Translations under genes and position numbers: made by a program
Source of the DNA: Herbidospora sakaeratensis
GTDB lineage: Bacteria > Actinomycetota > Actinomycetes > Streptosporangiales > Streptosporangiaceae
DNA: 64,000 nucleotides
Direction of reading: 5' to 3'
Assembly (NCBI RefSeq): GCF_001570525.1
Contig: NZ_BBXC01000007.1
Location: forward strand, 671,364 to 735,363
The notes under the pieces: model-generated
Databases searched by the model: none
What the model was told of the DNA's origin: nothing
Seen by the model: only the letters and a program-made list of their open reading frames with translations
Shown here: positions 24,035 to 32,720 of the stretch, in pieces
Numbering within the stretch: the first letter of the stretch is position 1
How the letters are laid out: every line of letters begins with the position of its first letter

Positions 24035-25378
24035 TCACACCGGCAGCCGGACCGTCGCCACCAGCCCCGGACCCGCGTCGTCGAGCGTGATCGACCCGCC
24101 GTGCGCCTCGGCCACCTCCCGCGCGATGGCCAGCCCCAGCCCGGTGCCGCCGTCGTCGCGCGACCGCGACGTGTCGAGCCGGGTGAACCGGTCGAAGACC
24201 CGCTCGCGGTCCTCCGCCGGGATGCCCGGCCCGTCGTCGGTGACGGTGACGAGCGCCCACGGGCCCGACTTCCACAGCCCCACCCGCACCTTGTCGTGGG
24301 CGTGCCGGACGGCGTTGTCGATCAGGTTGACGAGCACCCGGCCCAGGTCCATCTCCGCGCCGATCACCACCACGGCCTCGGCCGGGATGTCGGCGTCGAG
24401 GCCGTAGCGGGCGGCGGTCCGGGTCACCAGGCGGCCGAGTTCGACCGGCTCGTGGCGCAGCGTCCGGCCCTCGTCGAGCCGGGCCAGCGCCAGCAGGTCC
24501 TCGGCCAGCTTCGACAACCGCAGGGTGTCCTCCAGGACGCCTTCCGCGGTCTCGCGCCAGTCCTGGCCGTCGGGGTGGCTGAGCGCGACCTCCAGCTGAA
24601 GGCGCATGCTGGCCAGCGGGCTGCGCAGTTCGTGGGCGGCGTCGCTGACCAGGGCGCGCTGCCGCGAGCCGGCCTCCTCAAGGCGGGCCAGCATGTCGTT
24701 CAGGGTCATCGCCAGCGAGTGGACCTCGTCGTTGGCCTCCGGGACCGGCAGCCGCCGCGACGGCGACGAGCCGGTGATCTCGGTCGCGCCCCGGCGCAGC
24801 GCGCCGATGGGGCTCAGGGTCCGGCCGATGATCAGCCACGACGCCCCGGCCAGCACGACCAGCAGCAGCGGGGTGCCGAGCAGCAGGACGTGGCCGGTCG
24901 TGCGCAGCGCGCGTTCGATCTCGCTGAACGACCGCGCCGCCAGGACCGTCACCCCGTTGTCGGCGCTCATCACCGTGATGCGCAGCACGGCCGGGATGCC
25001 GTAGGGGCGGCCGTCGAGGAACTGCGGCCGGCCCGAGTGGGCGGCGGTCCTCCGCGCGGCCTCGGGGAGCAGCGGGACCAGGCGGTCGGTCGACGGGGTC
25101 GCCGCGGTGATCAGCCCGTTCCGGTCGATGACCTGCACGATCGTCGCCTTCGTCGGCACGATCTCGCCGTCGAGCCGGCCGGCGTCCGACAGGGCCACGA
25201 TCTCCCGGGCCCGCGAGGTCACCTCGTCGTCGATGGTGGCGATCAGCGAGCGGCCCAGGACGTTCACGAACACCCACGCCGCCACCGCCAGGCCGACGCC
25301 GAGCACGGCCGTGGCGACCACGGTCAGCCGGACCCGCAGGCTGCGCCGCCGCCACCACAGGAACGGGTTACCCGCCAT
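24035..25378 (-). CDS. OmpR-partner sensor histidine kinase with HAMP domain
   Basis: The protein has 447 residues. Transmembrane helix 1 is at about 17-42, an external sensor loop at about 43-158 (includes VTSRAREIVALSDAGRL) and helix 2 at about 160-185. A HAMP domain (186-238) is followed by HisKA with His249 (SDAAHELRSPLASMRLQLE) and HATPase_c (about 335-445; NLIDNAVRHAHDKV, DDGPGIPAEDRERVFDRFTR, GTGLGLAI). All catalytic boxes are intact. Its start overlaps the end of the response regulator gene by 11 bp, so the regulator and kinase form one operon. The pair diverges from the LolA-like/ABC operon starting at 26163, its likely target. Confidence 0.93.
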   Translation of the reverse strand: MAGNPFLWWRRRSLRVRLTVVATAVLGVGLAVAAWVFVNVLGRSLIATIDDEVTSRAREIVALSDAGRLDGEIVPTKATIVQVIDRNGLITAATPSTDRLVPLLPEAARRTAAHSGRPQFLDGRPYGIPAVLRITVMSADNGVTVLAARSFSEIERALRTTGHVLLLGTPLLLVVLAGASWLIIGRTLSPIGALRRGATEITGSSPSRRLPVPEANDEVHSLAMTLNDMLARLEEAGSRQRALVSDAAHELRSPLASMRLQLEVALSHPDGQDWRETAEGVLEDTLRLSKLAEDLLALARLDEGRTLRHEPVELGRLVTRTAARYGLDADIPAEAVVVIGAEMDLGRVLVNLIDNAVRHAHDKVRVGLWKSGPWALVTVTDDGPGIPAEDRERVFDRFTRLDTSRSRDDGGTGLGLAIAREVAEAHGGSITLDDAGPGLVATVRLPV

Positions 25379-26042
25379 CGCTGGCCAGCCGGTATCCCGC
25401 CCCCCGCACCGTCTGCACGGCGCCCCGGCCGAACGGCGCGTCGATCTTGCGGCGGAGGTAGCCGACGTACACCTCGACCACGTTGGGGTCGGTGTCGTAG
25501 GTGTCCCAGACGTGCTCCAGGATCTCCGCCTTCGAGACGACCTCGTCCGGATGGCGCATCAGGAACTCCAGCAGCGCGAACTCGCGGGGCGTCAGGTCGA
25601 CCGTCTTCTCCGCGCGCCGCACCAGCCGCCGCGCCGGGTCGAGGGTCAGGTCGCCGGCCCGCAGCACCGACGGACGGCGTCCGCCGCCGCGCCGCAACAG
25701 GGCGCGCAGCCGGGCGACCAGGACCACATAGGAGAAGGGCTTGGTCAGGTAGTCATCGGCGCCCAGGTCGAGGCCGTCGGCCATGTCGTACTCGCCGTCC
25801 TTGGCCGAGAGCATCAGGACCGGCACCCAGTTCTCCGCCTCGCGCAGGCGTTTGCACACGTTGTAGCCCGACAGGCGGGGCAGCATGATGTCGAGCACCA
25901 CGATGTCGTACTCGCCGGTCGAGGCCAGGTGGAGGCCCTCCTCGCCGTCGTGGGCCAAATCCACGGCGAAGCCCTCGGCGCGCAGGCCCCGTTGCAGGGC
26001 CGCGGCCATCCGTCGTTCGTCCTCCACCACCAGCACGCGCAT
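25368..26042 (-). CDS. OmpR/PhoB-type response regulator
   Basis: A 224-residue protein starting at ATG 26042 (MRVLVVEDERRMAAALQRGL), where the receiver domain begins; longer readings upstream are in unrelated sequence. Phosphorylation site Asp51 lies in YDIVVLDIMLPRLSGY and Lys in DDYLTKPFSY. The C-terminal winged helix (about 130-222) shows LTLDPARRLVRR, LTPREFALLEFLMRHP, VVSKAEILEHVW and VEVYVGYLRRKID. It is the first gene of the regulator-kinase operon and diverges from the LolA-like gene across a 120-bp promoter region. Confidence 0.93.
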   Translation of the reverse strand: MRVLVVEDERRMAAALQRGLRAEGFAVDLAHDGEEGLHLASTGEYDIVVLDIMLPRLSGYNVCKRLREAENWVPVLMLSAKDGEYDMADGLDLGADDYLTKPFSYVVLVARLRALLRRGGGRRPSVLRAGDLTLDPARRLVRRAEKTVDLTPREFALLEFLMRHPDEVVSKAEILEHVWDTYDTDPNVVEVYVGYLRRKIDAPFGRGAVQTVRGAGYRLASDGG

Positions 26043-26162
26043 TTCCCCATTTTGGGGGTTGTGTGCTGTGACCCGGCTGAGAGGAGTCTCAGCACGTCTC
26101 AGCCTCGCCACAGGGCCGGGCGCGCATGGTGTGGGCACGTCCATCAGATTGGAGTGCATGAG

Positions 26163-27206
26163 ATGTCCACGAGAGCACGCGCCGTGAGGTGGGGGGTCCC
26201 GGCCGCCGCCGTCCTGGTGGTGGCGGGCGCCATCGGAGCGGGCCCCGTCATCGCGGCGGTCCAGGGGGACCCGCAGCTGCCCGAGCTGACCGCAGAGCAG
26301 CTGATCACCCAGGTCAGCGCCAAATGGAGCGGGACGGGGACGATGCCGCCGATGTCGGGCACGATCGTCGAGACCGCCTCGCTCGGCATTCCCGGCCTCC
26401 CGGCCGCGCCGGTCGGCACCAGCCCGCTCGCGCTGCTGTCGGGGTCCCACGAGCTCAAGGTCTGGTACGGCTCCGCCGACCGGTTCCGCATCGCGATCCC
26501 CGGCGCCATGAGCGAGCAGAACGTGATCTACAACAACGGCCAGACGTGGTGGTGGGACAGCGCCGCCAACACCGCCACGAAGATCAAGCTGCCCGCCGAC
26601 GGCCCGGCCCCCGCGCCCCCGCCCGCCGCCGTGACCCCGCCCGACGCCGCCCGCCAGGCGCTGGCGATGGCCGAGTCCGACACGGCGATCAGCGTGGGCA
26701 ACGACGCGACGGTCGCCGGGAGGGCGGCGTACGAGCTGGTGCTCGCGCCGAAGGCGGCCGAGTCGCTGGTCCGGGACGTGCGCCTGGCGATCGACGGCGA
26801 GACGCTGGTGCCGCTGCGGGTCCAGGTCTTCGCCGAGGGCGCCGCAGAACCGGCCTTCGAGGTCGGCTTCGACTCGATCACCTTCGCCGAGCCCGCCCCC
26901 GAGAACTTCACCTTCACCCCGCCGCCCGGCGCGAAGGTGACCGAGGGCGACCTGCCGGCGTTCACCCGGACGCAGCCCCAGATGCCCGCGGGAGACGTCG
27001 CGGTCACCGGCAGCGGCTGGACCTCGGTCGTGACGCTGCCCTTCGACGCCGCCGCGCTGAAGGACAACCCGATCCTGGCCGCGGCCAGGCCCGTCGAGGG
27101 CGGCAGGGTGATCACCACCAAGCTGGTCTCGGCCCTGCTGACCGACGACGGCCGCCTGCTGGCCGGCGCGGTGACCCCCGAGACCCTGGAGAAGGCCGCC
27201 GGATGA
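26163..27206 (+). CDS. Secreted LolA-like (lipoprotein-carrier fold) protein
   Basis: The 347-residue protein has an N-terminal membrane/signal segment (about 10-35, GVPAAAVLVVAGAIGAGPVIA). An external domain of LolA/LppX-like fold follows (about 45-275): ELTAEQLITQVSAKW, HELKVWYGSADRFRIAI, YNNGQTWWWDSAANTATKI, GRAAYELVLAPK. A PENFTFTPPPGAKV strand closes it. This group is found in monoderm actinobacteria, which have no outer membrane, so the LolA name describes fold rather than function. ATG 26163 has GGAG 8 bp upstream. Its TGA overlaps the ATG of the ABC ATPase, indicating translational coupling and a shared role with that transporter. Confidence 0.8.
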   Translation: MSTRARAVRWGVPAAAVLVVAGAIGAGPVIAAVQGDPQLPELTAEQLITQVSAKWSGTGTMPPMSGTIVETASLGIPGLPAAPVGTSPLALLSGSHELKVWYGSADRFRIAIPGAMSEQNVIYNNGQTWWWDSAANTATKIKLPADGPAPAPPPAAVTPPDAARQALAMAESDTAISVGNDATVAGRAAYELVLAPKAAESLVRDVRLAIDGETLVPLRVQVFAEGAAEPAFEVGFDSITFAEPAPENFTFTPPPGAKVTEGDLPAFTRTQPQMPAGDVAVTGSGWTSVVTLPFDAAALKDNPILAAARPVEGGRVITTKLVSALLTDDGRLLAGAVTPETLEKAAG

Positions 27207-28126
27207 ACGCTCCCGCGATCGCCACGCGGGGCCTGACGAAGCGCTTCCCGGGAGGTCAGGTCGCCGTCGACGGCGTCGACCTGGCCGTCCCGGGCGGTTC
27301 CGTGTACGGCTTCCTGGGCCCCAACGGATCGGGCAAGACCACCACGATCCGCATGCTGCTCGGCCTGATCACCCCCACCGCCGGCACCAGCACCCTGTTC
27401 GGCGACCCCGCCCGCGCGGCCCTGACGAGGGTGGGCGCGCTGGTCGAGGGCCCCGCCTTCTACCCGTGGTTGTCCGGGACCGCCAACCTGCTGCGCCTGG
27501 ACGCCGCCAACCCCGCCGCCGACGCCGCCACGGCCCGGCGGCGCACGGCCGAGGCGCTCGACCGCGTCGGCCTCACGGCGGCGGCCGGGAAACGCTACAA
27601 GGCGTACTCGCTGGGCATGCGCCAGCGCCTGGCCATCGCCGGCACCCTGCTCAGCCGCCGCGACCTGCTGGTCCTCGACGAGCCCACCAACGGCCTCGAC
27701 CCCCAGGGCACCCGCGAGGTCCGCGCCCTGATCAAGGACGTCGCCGCCGACGGCACCACCGTCTTCGTCTCCTCCCACCTGCTGGCCGAGGTCGAGCAGA
27801 TGTGCACCCACATCGGCGTCATGCGCACCGGCCGCCTGGTCGCCCAGAGTTCCCTCGGCGACCTGCGCTCGGCCGCGACCGCCCGGGTCGAGGTCGACAC
27901 CCCCGACGTGACGGCCGCGGCGAGGGTCCTGACCGACCTCGGCCTCCGTGACGTGACCCGGGCCGCGGGCCGGGCCGGCGCCGAGATCGGCACGACGGCC
28001 CCCGAGCACGTCAGCGACCTGCTGTTCCGGGCGGGCGTGTCCATCCGTGGTTTCCAGGTGGTCCGGCCCAGCCTGGAGGACGTCTTCGTGGGGCTGACGG
28101 GGGAGGGCTTCGATGTCGACTCATGA
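27203..28126 (+). CDS. ABC transporter ATP-binding protein (ABC-2 exporter type)
   Basis: A 307-residue ATPase. It has Walker A GPNGSGKTTT, signature YSLGMRQRLAIAG, Walker B LLVLDEPTNGLDP and the switch His in VSSHLLAEVEQM. The C-terminal 80 residues form the extra domain seen in CcmA/DrrA-like exporters. It overlaps the LolA-like gene by 4 bp and the permease gene by 14 bp, so the three are one operon. With the divergent two-component system at 24035-26042, this looks like a stress-responsive export or envelope module. The substrate is unknown. Confidence 0.93.
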   Translation: MNAPAIATRGLTKRFPGGQVAVDGVDLAVPGGSVYGFLGPNGSGKTTTIRMLLGLITPTAGTSTLFGDPARAALTRVGALVEGPAFYPWLSGTANLLRLDAANPAADAATARRRTAEALDRVGLTAAAGKRYKAYSLGMRQRLAIAGTLLSRRDLLVLDEPTNGLDPQGTREVRALIKDVAADGTTVFVSSHLLAEVEQMCTHIGVMRTGRLVAQSSLGDLRSAATARVEVDTPDVTAAARVLTDLGLRDVTRAAGRAGAEIGTTAPEHVSDLLFRAGVSIRGFQVVRPSLEDVFVGLTGEGFDVDS

Positions 28127-29060
28127 CCGCACGGCGACACCGGGTGCCGGTCTCGCTTCTGATGTGGCTCTTGGTGCGAGTGCCGGTGTTCGCGTGCCGG
28201 GCGATGGGCGCGGGGGCGGTCCGCCGTTCGTGGCGGGGCCCCGGCAGGCGACGTCGCGGTCGGCGCTGCGGTTGTTCCGGTCGGAGACCGGGCTGATCTT
28301 CCGGCGGCCGCGGACCGTGGCGATGCTCGCCGTCGTCGCGGTCGTGCCGGTGATCTGCGGGGCCGCCATCAGGGTCTTCGGGGCCGACGGCGAGGCGATC
28401 CTGGTGCAGGTGGCGGGGAACGGGCTCGCGCTCGGGTTCGTCGCGTTCTCGTTCATGGTGCCGCTGATCCTGCCGCTGGTCGTGGCCGTCGTGGCCGGCG
28501 ACGCCGTCGCGGGGGAGGCGGGGCTCGGGACGCTGCGGCAGCTGCTCACCGCCCCGGCCGGGCGGACCCGGCTGCTGGGTGTGAAGTTCGCCGGGATGGC
28601 CGTGTTCGCGCTGGTCACCAGCCTGGTCATCCTGGTGGCGGCGCTGCTCACCGGGCTGGTGCTGTTCCCGGTCGGGCCGGTCACGCTGCTGTCGGGCACG
28701 ACCGTGCCGCTCGTCGAGGGGCTGCTCCGGATCGGGCTGGTCGCGCTCTACGTCACGCTCGGCATGATCGCGCTGGGCACGCTCGCGCTGGCCGTGTCGG
28801 TGTTCACCGACACCTCGATCGGGGCGGTCGTCACCACGGTCGTGCTGGTGCTGGTCAGCCAGATCATCACGGTCATCCCGCAACTGGACGCCGTCACGCC
28901 CTACCTGCTCACCTCGTGGTTCCAGCGGTTCGACGGGGCGCTCCGCGAACCGCTGGCCACGGGTGACATGGGTCAGGGCGTGCTGGCGTTCGCCGCGTAC
29001 ATCGCGATCTTCGGGTCGCTCGCGTGGGCGCGGTTCACGTCCAGGGACGTGACGTCCTAG
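28113..29060 (+). CDS. ABC-2 type transporter permease
   Basis: The 315-residue protein has a Gly/Arg-rich cytoplasmic N-terminus (1-60) and six hydrophobic helices (about 70-310) with ABC-2 permease features: FRSETGLIFRRPRTVAML at the start, then GEAGLGTLRQLLTAPAGR in the cytoplasmic loop. The latter is the usual coupling region with the ATPase. ATG 28113 lies inside the ATPase gene and has a GGGGGAGG ribosome site just upstream. The 3' end overlaps the convergent ycnI-like gene by 4 bp. Confidence 0.88.
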   Translation: MSTHDRTATPGAGLASDVALGASAGVRVPGDGRGGGPPFVAGPRQATSRSALRLFRSETGLIFRRPRTVAMLAVVAVVPVICGAAIRVFGADGEAILVQVAGNGLALGFVAFSFMVPLILPLVVAVVAGDAVAGEAGLGTLRQLLTAPAGRTRLLGVKFAGMAVFALVTSLVILVAALLTGLVLFPVGPVTLLSGTTVPLVEGLLRIGLVALYVTLGMIALGTLALAVSVFTDTSIGAVVTTVVLVLVSQIITVIPQLDAVTPYLLTSWFQRFDGALREPLATGDMGQGVLAFAAYIAIFGSLAWARFTSRDVTS

Positions 29061-29800
29061 GCGGTCGGCCTGCGGCGCAGGGCCGCGATGGCGACGCCCA
29101 CGCCGGCGATGCCGACGACGATCCCGATGCCGCCGATGAGGCGGGCGGTGCCGTCGGCGGAGCCCGAGTCGTGGGCGTCGGCGGCGACCGGGGAGGCGGC
29201 CACGGCCGGGGCGGCGCTGGGGGCGGCGCTGGGGGCGGCCGAGGCGGCGGCGCCGTGGTGGTCGTCACCGGTGGGCGGGGTGAGCTTCAGGGTCGGGACG
29301 GGGCGCTCGGCCTCGCCGCCGTCGGCCTTCGGCTCGTCCTTCCAGTCGACGACCTCGCCGCTGCTGTAGGTCTGCTTGGTCGGGAAGTAGAGGTGGTCGG
29401 TCTCGGTGGGCAGGCCGCCGAGGGAGACCTCGAACTCCTGGAACTCGCCCGGCTTCACCTCGCCGCCCGACCAGGTGATCTTGGTGACGGCTTCGGTGAT
29501 CTCGCCGTACTGCGACTGGACCGGGGTGGCCAGCTTGCCCTCGGTGACCTCGGCCTTCCAGCCGGGGACCGGCTTGACCGACACGAAGGGCAGCGGGTGG
29601 TCGACGGGGAAGGTGACCTCGATCTTGGTGGTCGAGGCGTCGTCGCGCTCGTTGGGGACGCGGAAGGCGACCTTGCTGAAGCTGCCCTGCTCGACCGAGC
29701 CGGGCTGGACGGTGACGTGGGCCAGCGCGGGGAAGGCGAAGCCGAGGGTGAGGGCGGTGGCGGTCGCGGTGATGGTCAGGGCGCGGCGGATGACGGACAT
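29057..29800 (-). CDS. ycnI: YcnI-family copper-binding membrane protein (DUF1775)
   Basis: The protein has 247 residues. A signal peptide (1-27, ending FAFPALA) is followed by the DUF1775 domain (about 28-180; AHVTVQPGSVEQGSFSKVAF, RVPNERDDASTTKIEV, ITWSGGEVKPGEFQEFEVS). After an Ala/Pro linker comes one C-terminal membrane helix (about 218-240) with an RRRP tail. The residue after signal cleavage is His28, matching the monohistidine brace that binds Cu(II) in Bacillus subtilis YcnI. The conserved Trp in the KITWSGG segment is also present. The protein is anchored outside the cell and is thought to handle copper. The next gene on the strand is a membrane protein often seen beside ycnI. Confidence 0.88.
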   Translation of the reverse strand: MSVIRRALTITATATALTLGFAFPALAHVTVQPGSVEQGSFSKVAFRVPNERDDASTTKIEVTFPVDHPLPFVSVKPVPGWKAEVTEGKLATPVQSQYGEITEAVTKITWSGGEVKPGEFQEFEVSLGGLPTETDHLYFPTKQTYSSGEVVDWKDEPKADGGEAERPVPTLKLTPPTGDDHHGAAASAAPSAAPSAAPAVAASPVAADAHDSGSADGTARLIGGIGIVVGIAGVGVAIAALRRRPTA

Positions 29801-29843
29801 GGCGAAGACTCCACTGGTCGTGCGGAAGGGAAGAGGGGACGGG

Positions 29844-30611
29844 TCAGCACCCGGCCAGTGGAGGACCTCTTCTGACGACGGCGTGCCGGAGGGGCCGGAG
29901 CGGGCCCGGCCGGACGGCCGCGGCGCGCACCCGCGCCGGACGCGGCAGCGCCGGGACCGGCGGCGCCTTGAGCACCCGCCAGGCGCCGGCCCCGATCCGC
30001 CGCAGCACCGACCACAGGGCGGCCTCGCCCCGGGCCAGCCACCAGGCGGTGATCAGCGAGGCGGTCAGGTGGGCCACGACCATGCCGAGCGACACCCCGA
30101 GCCCGCCGTGGGCGTGGTCGGGATCGGTCAGCACCCGGGCGGTCTGCCCCTCGGTGAACAACTCGTGGAGGAGGACCTGGGCCGCGACCTGCACCGCGGC
30201 GATGACGCCGGGCGAGCGCTCACGTCCCGCGAACACGAACGCCGCCCCGAAGGCCCCGGACATCCCGACGGCCAGCGCCGCGAGCGTCGGCCCGTCACCC
30301 CCGGCGGCCTGGTGGCCGACGGCGGCGAGCACCACGCAGACGGCGGCGAACGAGACCGACCGGGCGAATCTCAGCGCGGGCCCGGCCGAGCCGCCGAAGG
30401 TCTGCGCATCGCTCGCGGGGACTCGATCGCCCAGAGTGGGCACGCGCCGGGCACCAGCGGAGCCGTTCACCGAGCGTCGATTGCCGGGGCTCGGGAGTGC
30501 GTTCAGGGCGGCGGCGGGGAAGTTCCGGGCTCGTTGCGACCGGGCCAGGGCGACCCCGTGCGACAGTGTCGCGTCTGGTGGGGTCGGGTGGCTCTTCGGC
30601 ATGGCGGGCAC
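29844..30611 (-). CDS. Polytopic membrane protein of the ycnI locus, function unknown
   Basis: Up to 255 residues. The first 75 are charged and poorly organised, so the true start may be further in. The core (about 82-220) has four or five membrane helices: ARSVSFAAVCVVLAAVGHQA, LAALAVGMSGAFGAAFVF, GVIAAVQVAAQVLLHELF and LGMVVAHLTASLITAWWLA. Several His residues in or near the helices (GHQA, LLHELF, DPDHAHGG, VVAHL) could bind metal. The C-terminus is Arg/Pro-rich and ends near RRGPP. It lies 43 bp upstream of ycnI in the same direction, and the arrangement suggests copper or metal trafficking. I recognise no named family. Confidence 0.65.
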   Translation of the reverse strand: MPAMPKSHPTPPDATLSHGVALARSQRARNFPAAALNALPSPGNRRSVNGSAGARRVPTLGDRVPASDAQTFGGSAGPALRFARSVSFAAVCVVLAAVGHQAAGGDGPTLAALAVGMSGAFGAAFVFAGRERSPGVIAAVQVAAQVLLHELFTEGQTARVLTDPDHAHGGLGVSLGMVVAHLTASLITAWWLARGEAALWSVLRRIGAGAWRVLKAPPVPALPRPARVRAAAVRPGPLRPLRHAVVRRGPPLAGC

Positions 30612-30736
30612 ATCTTCTCACGCTTCGGCGGGATGTCACCCCCGCGTCAAAGCCATCCCGTCAGGAGCAGTGCGATATTTCGGTTTTTGTCGCTAATGTG
30701 GCCGCGCGGACCAAGAACGTTTTCGAGGTGGGTGAC

Positions 30737-31210
30737 ATGCGGCACTTCATCGGGCTGCTCGTCGGGATCGTCGTCGCCGCCGCTCTGCTGTTCGGAGGGG
30801 GCTGGGCCTCACGCGAGTCGTTGCGGGGATCCGTCGGCGACATCGACCCCGTCCGCGACCCCCGGATGCTCATCGCGCTGGGGATCATGGCCGTCGTCGG
30901 CCTCCTCCTCGGCCTGGTGATCGCGGGGCGGATCTCGCCGGTCGCCACGTTCGTGCCCTCGATGGTGCTGCTGGCCTGGACGGTCGTGTACGCCATCGAC
31001 GTCTCCCGCGCCACGAGCCTGGCCCCCGTCGGCGCCACCCTCCAGAAGGAGATCGCCGAGGCCGGCCAGGGCATGCTCGCGCTGCTGTCGTCGGGCGTCT
31101 ACGGCCTGGTGGGCATCGCCCTGTTCGTGCCGGTGCTCATGCCGTCACGGTGGGCGGGTCCGCATCGGGAGTACGACGAGGAGTACGAGGAGCAGCCGGA
31201 GTACTACTGA
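30737..31210 (+). CDS. Small four-helix membrane protein, function unknown
   Basis: A 157-residue protein from ATG 30737, preceded by GAGGTGGG. It has four hydrophobic helices (about 4-24, 46-66, 71-90, 116-137) and a strongly acidic C-terminal tail of Glu, Asp and Tyr residues (HREYDEEYEEQPEYY). A conserved-looking soluble loop (about 92-115) links helices 3 and 4. I recognise no domain. Its last 74 bp are antisense to the end of the ABC ATPase gene at 31137-31940. Confidence 0.65.
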   Translation: MRHFIGLLVGIVVAAALLFGGGWASRESLRGSVGDIDPVRDPRMLIALGIMAVVGLLLGLVIAGRISPVATFVPSMVLLAWTVVYAIDVSRATSLAPVGATLQKEIAEAGQGMLALLSSGVYGLVGIALFVPVLMPSRWAGPHREYDEEYEEQPEYY

Positions 31211-31940
31211 GGTAGAGGTGCGCGACCACGTCCTCGATCGACTCCTGGCCCGGCACGAGCGCCCGCAGCTCCGGCACGCTCCCGTCGAAGGCCAGCCGCC
31301 CGTGGTCGATCAGCAGCACCCGCCGGCAGAGCCGCTCGACGTCGCCCAGGTCGTGGGTGGTCAGCAGCACGGTGGTGCCCCGGTCGGCGTTCAGCCGGGC
31401 CAGGAACGACCGGACCTCGGCCTTGGCCACCACGTCGAGCCCGATCGTCGGCTCGTCGAGCACCAGCACCTCGGGGTCGTGCAGCAGCGCGGCGGTGATG
31501 TCGCCCCGCATGCGCTGGCCCAGGCTGAGCTGCCGGACGGGCGTCCGGAGGAACGGGCCCAGGTCGAGCACCTCGGTGAGCTCGGCCAGCCGGGCCGTGA
31601 ACCGGCTTCGATCTACTTTGTAAAGGAGCCGGACCAGTTCGAAGCTGTCGCGCAGCGGCAGGTCCCACCACAACGTCGTCCGCTGCCCGAAGACCACCCC
31701 GATCCGCCGCGCCAGCGTCTTGCGCTGCCGTGCCGGGTCGAGCCCGGCCACCGAGGCGCGCCCGCGTGTGGGGGTCAGGATCCCGGTCAGCATCTTGATC
31801 GTCGTGGACTTCCCGGCGCCGTTGGGGCCCAGGCAGCCGACGAACTCGCCGGCCTCCACCCGGAAGGTCAGGTCGTGGACGGCCGCGACGACCGCCCCGC
31901 GCACCTTGAAGTCGCGGCCCAGTGACATGGTCTCGATCAT
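31137..31940 (-). CDS. ABC-2 exporter ATP-binding protein (COG4586 type)
   Basis: A 267-residue ATPase starting MIETMSLGRDFKVRG. It has Walker A GPNGAGKSTT, signature LSLGQRMRGDI, Walker B VLVLDEPTIGLD and switch His LLTTHDLGDVERL. Together with two dissimilar permeases immediately upstream it forms the COG4587-COG3694-COG4586 exporter type, whose members have been linked to viologen or daunorubicin-like export. The start codon abuts the stop of the preceding permease. The C-terminal 20 residues are a low-complexity tail in the zone shared with the convergent gene. Confidence 0.92.
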   Translation of the reverse strand: MIETMSLGRDFKVRGAVVAAVHDLTFRVEAGEFVGCLGPNGAGKSTTIKMLTGILTPTRGRASVAGLDPARQRKTLARRIGVVFGQRTTLWWDLPLRDSFELVRLLYKVDRSRFTARLAELTEVLDLGPFLRTPVRQLSLGQRMRGDITAALLHDPEVLVLDEPTIGLDVVAKAEVRSFLARLNADRGTTVLLTTHDLGDVERLCRRVLLIDHGRLAFDGSVPELRALVPGQESIEDVVAHLYLSSTPAAPRTPRRTPDADPPTVTA

Positions 31941-32720
31941 CTAGCTCCCCGTCGATCGGTAGCGGCGCAGGCCCGCCCGCCAGGCGAGGGCGGCCGCGCC
32001 GGCCAGCAGCAGGGCGGCCAAGGGCGCGGCGAAGCGGAGCCAGCCGGGCAGCCCGAGGGGATCGGGCCGCCCGAGCACGTAGAGGGCCGGCTGCCAGTTC
32101 ACGAACGCCAGCGGCACGATGTAGGTCACCCCGCGCACGAGCTGTTCGCCGTAGACCGACAGCGGATACTGCGTCAGCGTGACCCCGCCGTAGGTGAAGG
32201 CGTTGGCGAGCTCGGGGGCGTCGACCAGGACGAACTGGAGCGCCGCCCCGAGCGTGAACACGGCCGTGAAGATCACGATGCCGCAGAGGATCATGACGGG
32301 CACCATCCAGGCCCGCGACCACGGCACGACCGGCAGCGCCAGGCCGAGCACGATCGCCGCCTGGGCCAGCCGCCCGATCCGGTGGGCGCCGAAGCCGTCG
32401 GCGGCCATCTGGACGAAGGGCGAGACCGGCCGGATCAGCATCGTGTCGAAGGTGCCGGCCCTGATGTGCTGGCTGAGCCGTTCGATGTTGCCGAAGAGCA
32501 GGTCGGCGAGGGCGAAGGAGACGCCGCCGGTGCCGTACAGGAACATGACCTCGCGGAGCGAGAACCCGCCCAGGGTGGTGACGTGGGTGAACACGATGCC
32601 GATCGCGATGACGTCGAGGGCGTTGATCGCGAACGAGCTGACGATCGAGACGACGAAGGAGGTGCGGTACTGGGCGGAGGCGCGGGCCCACGTCCAGGCC
32701 AGCAGGAGGTAGTCACCCAC
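31941..32720 (-). CDS. ABC-2 transporter permease (COG3694 type)
   Basis: The 259-residue protein has six membrane helices. Conserved features include SAQYRTSFVVSIVSSFAINAL near the start, SFALADLLFGNIERLSQHI (the segment facing the ATPase) and the FDTMLIRPVSPFVQ motif diagnostic of this family. It is the second gene of the exporter operon, overlapping the first permease by 8 bp. The substrate cannot be read from sequence. Confidence 0.9.
   Translation of the reverse strand: MGDYLLLAWTWARASAQYRTSFVVSIVSSFAINALDVIAIGIVFTHVTTLGGFSLREVMFLYGTGGVSFALADLLFGNIERLSQHIRAGTFDTMLIRPVSPFVQMAADGFGAHRIGRLAQAAIVLGLALPVVPWSRAWMVPVMILCGIVIFTAVFTLGAALQFVLVDAPELANAFTYGGVTLTQYPLSVYGEQLVRGVTYIVPLAFVNWQPALYVLGRPDPLGLPGWLRFAAPLAALLLAGAAALAWRAGLRRYRSTGS

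Noticed and set aside
25107-26162. Long upstream extension of the LolA-like protein
   Set aside because: It is antisense to the sensor kinase and response regulator; the real start with GGAG is ATG 26163.
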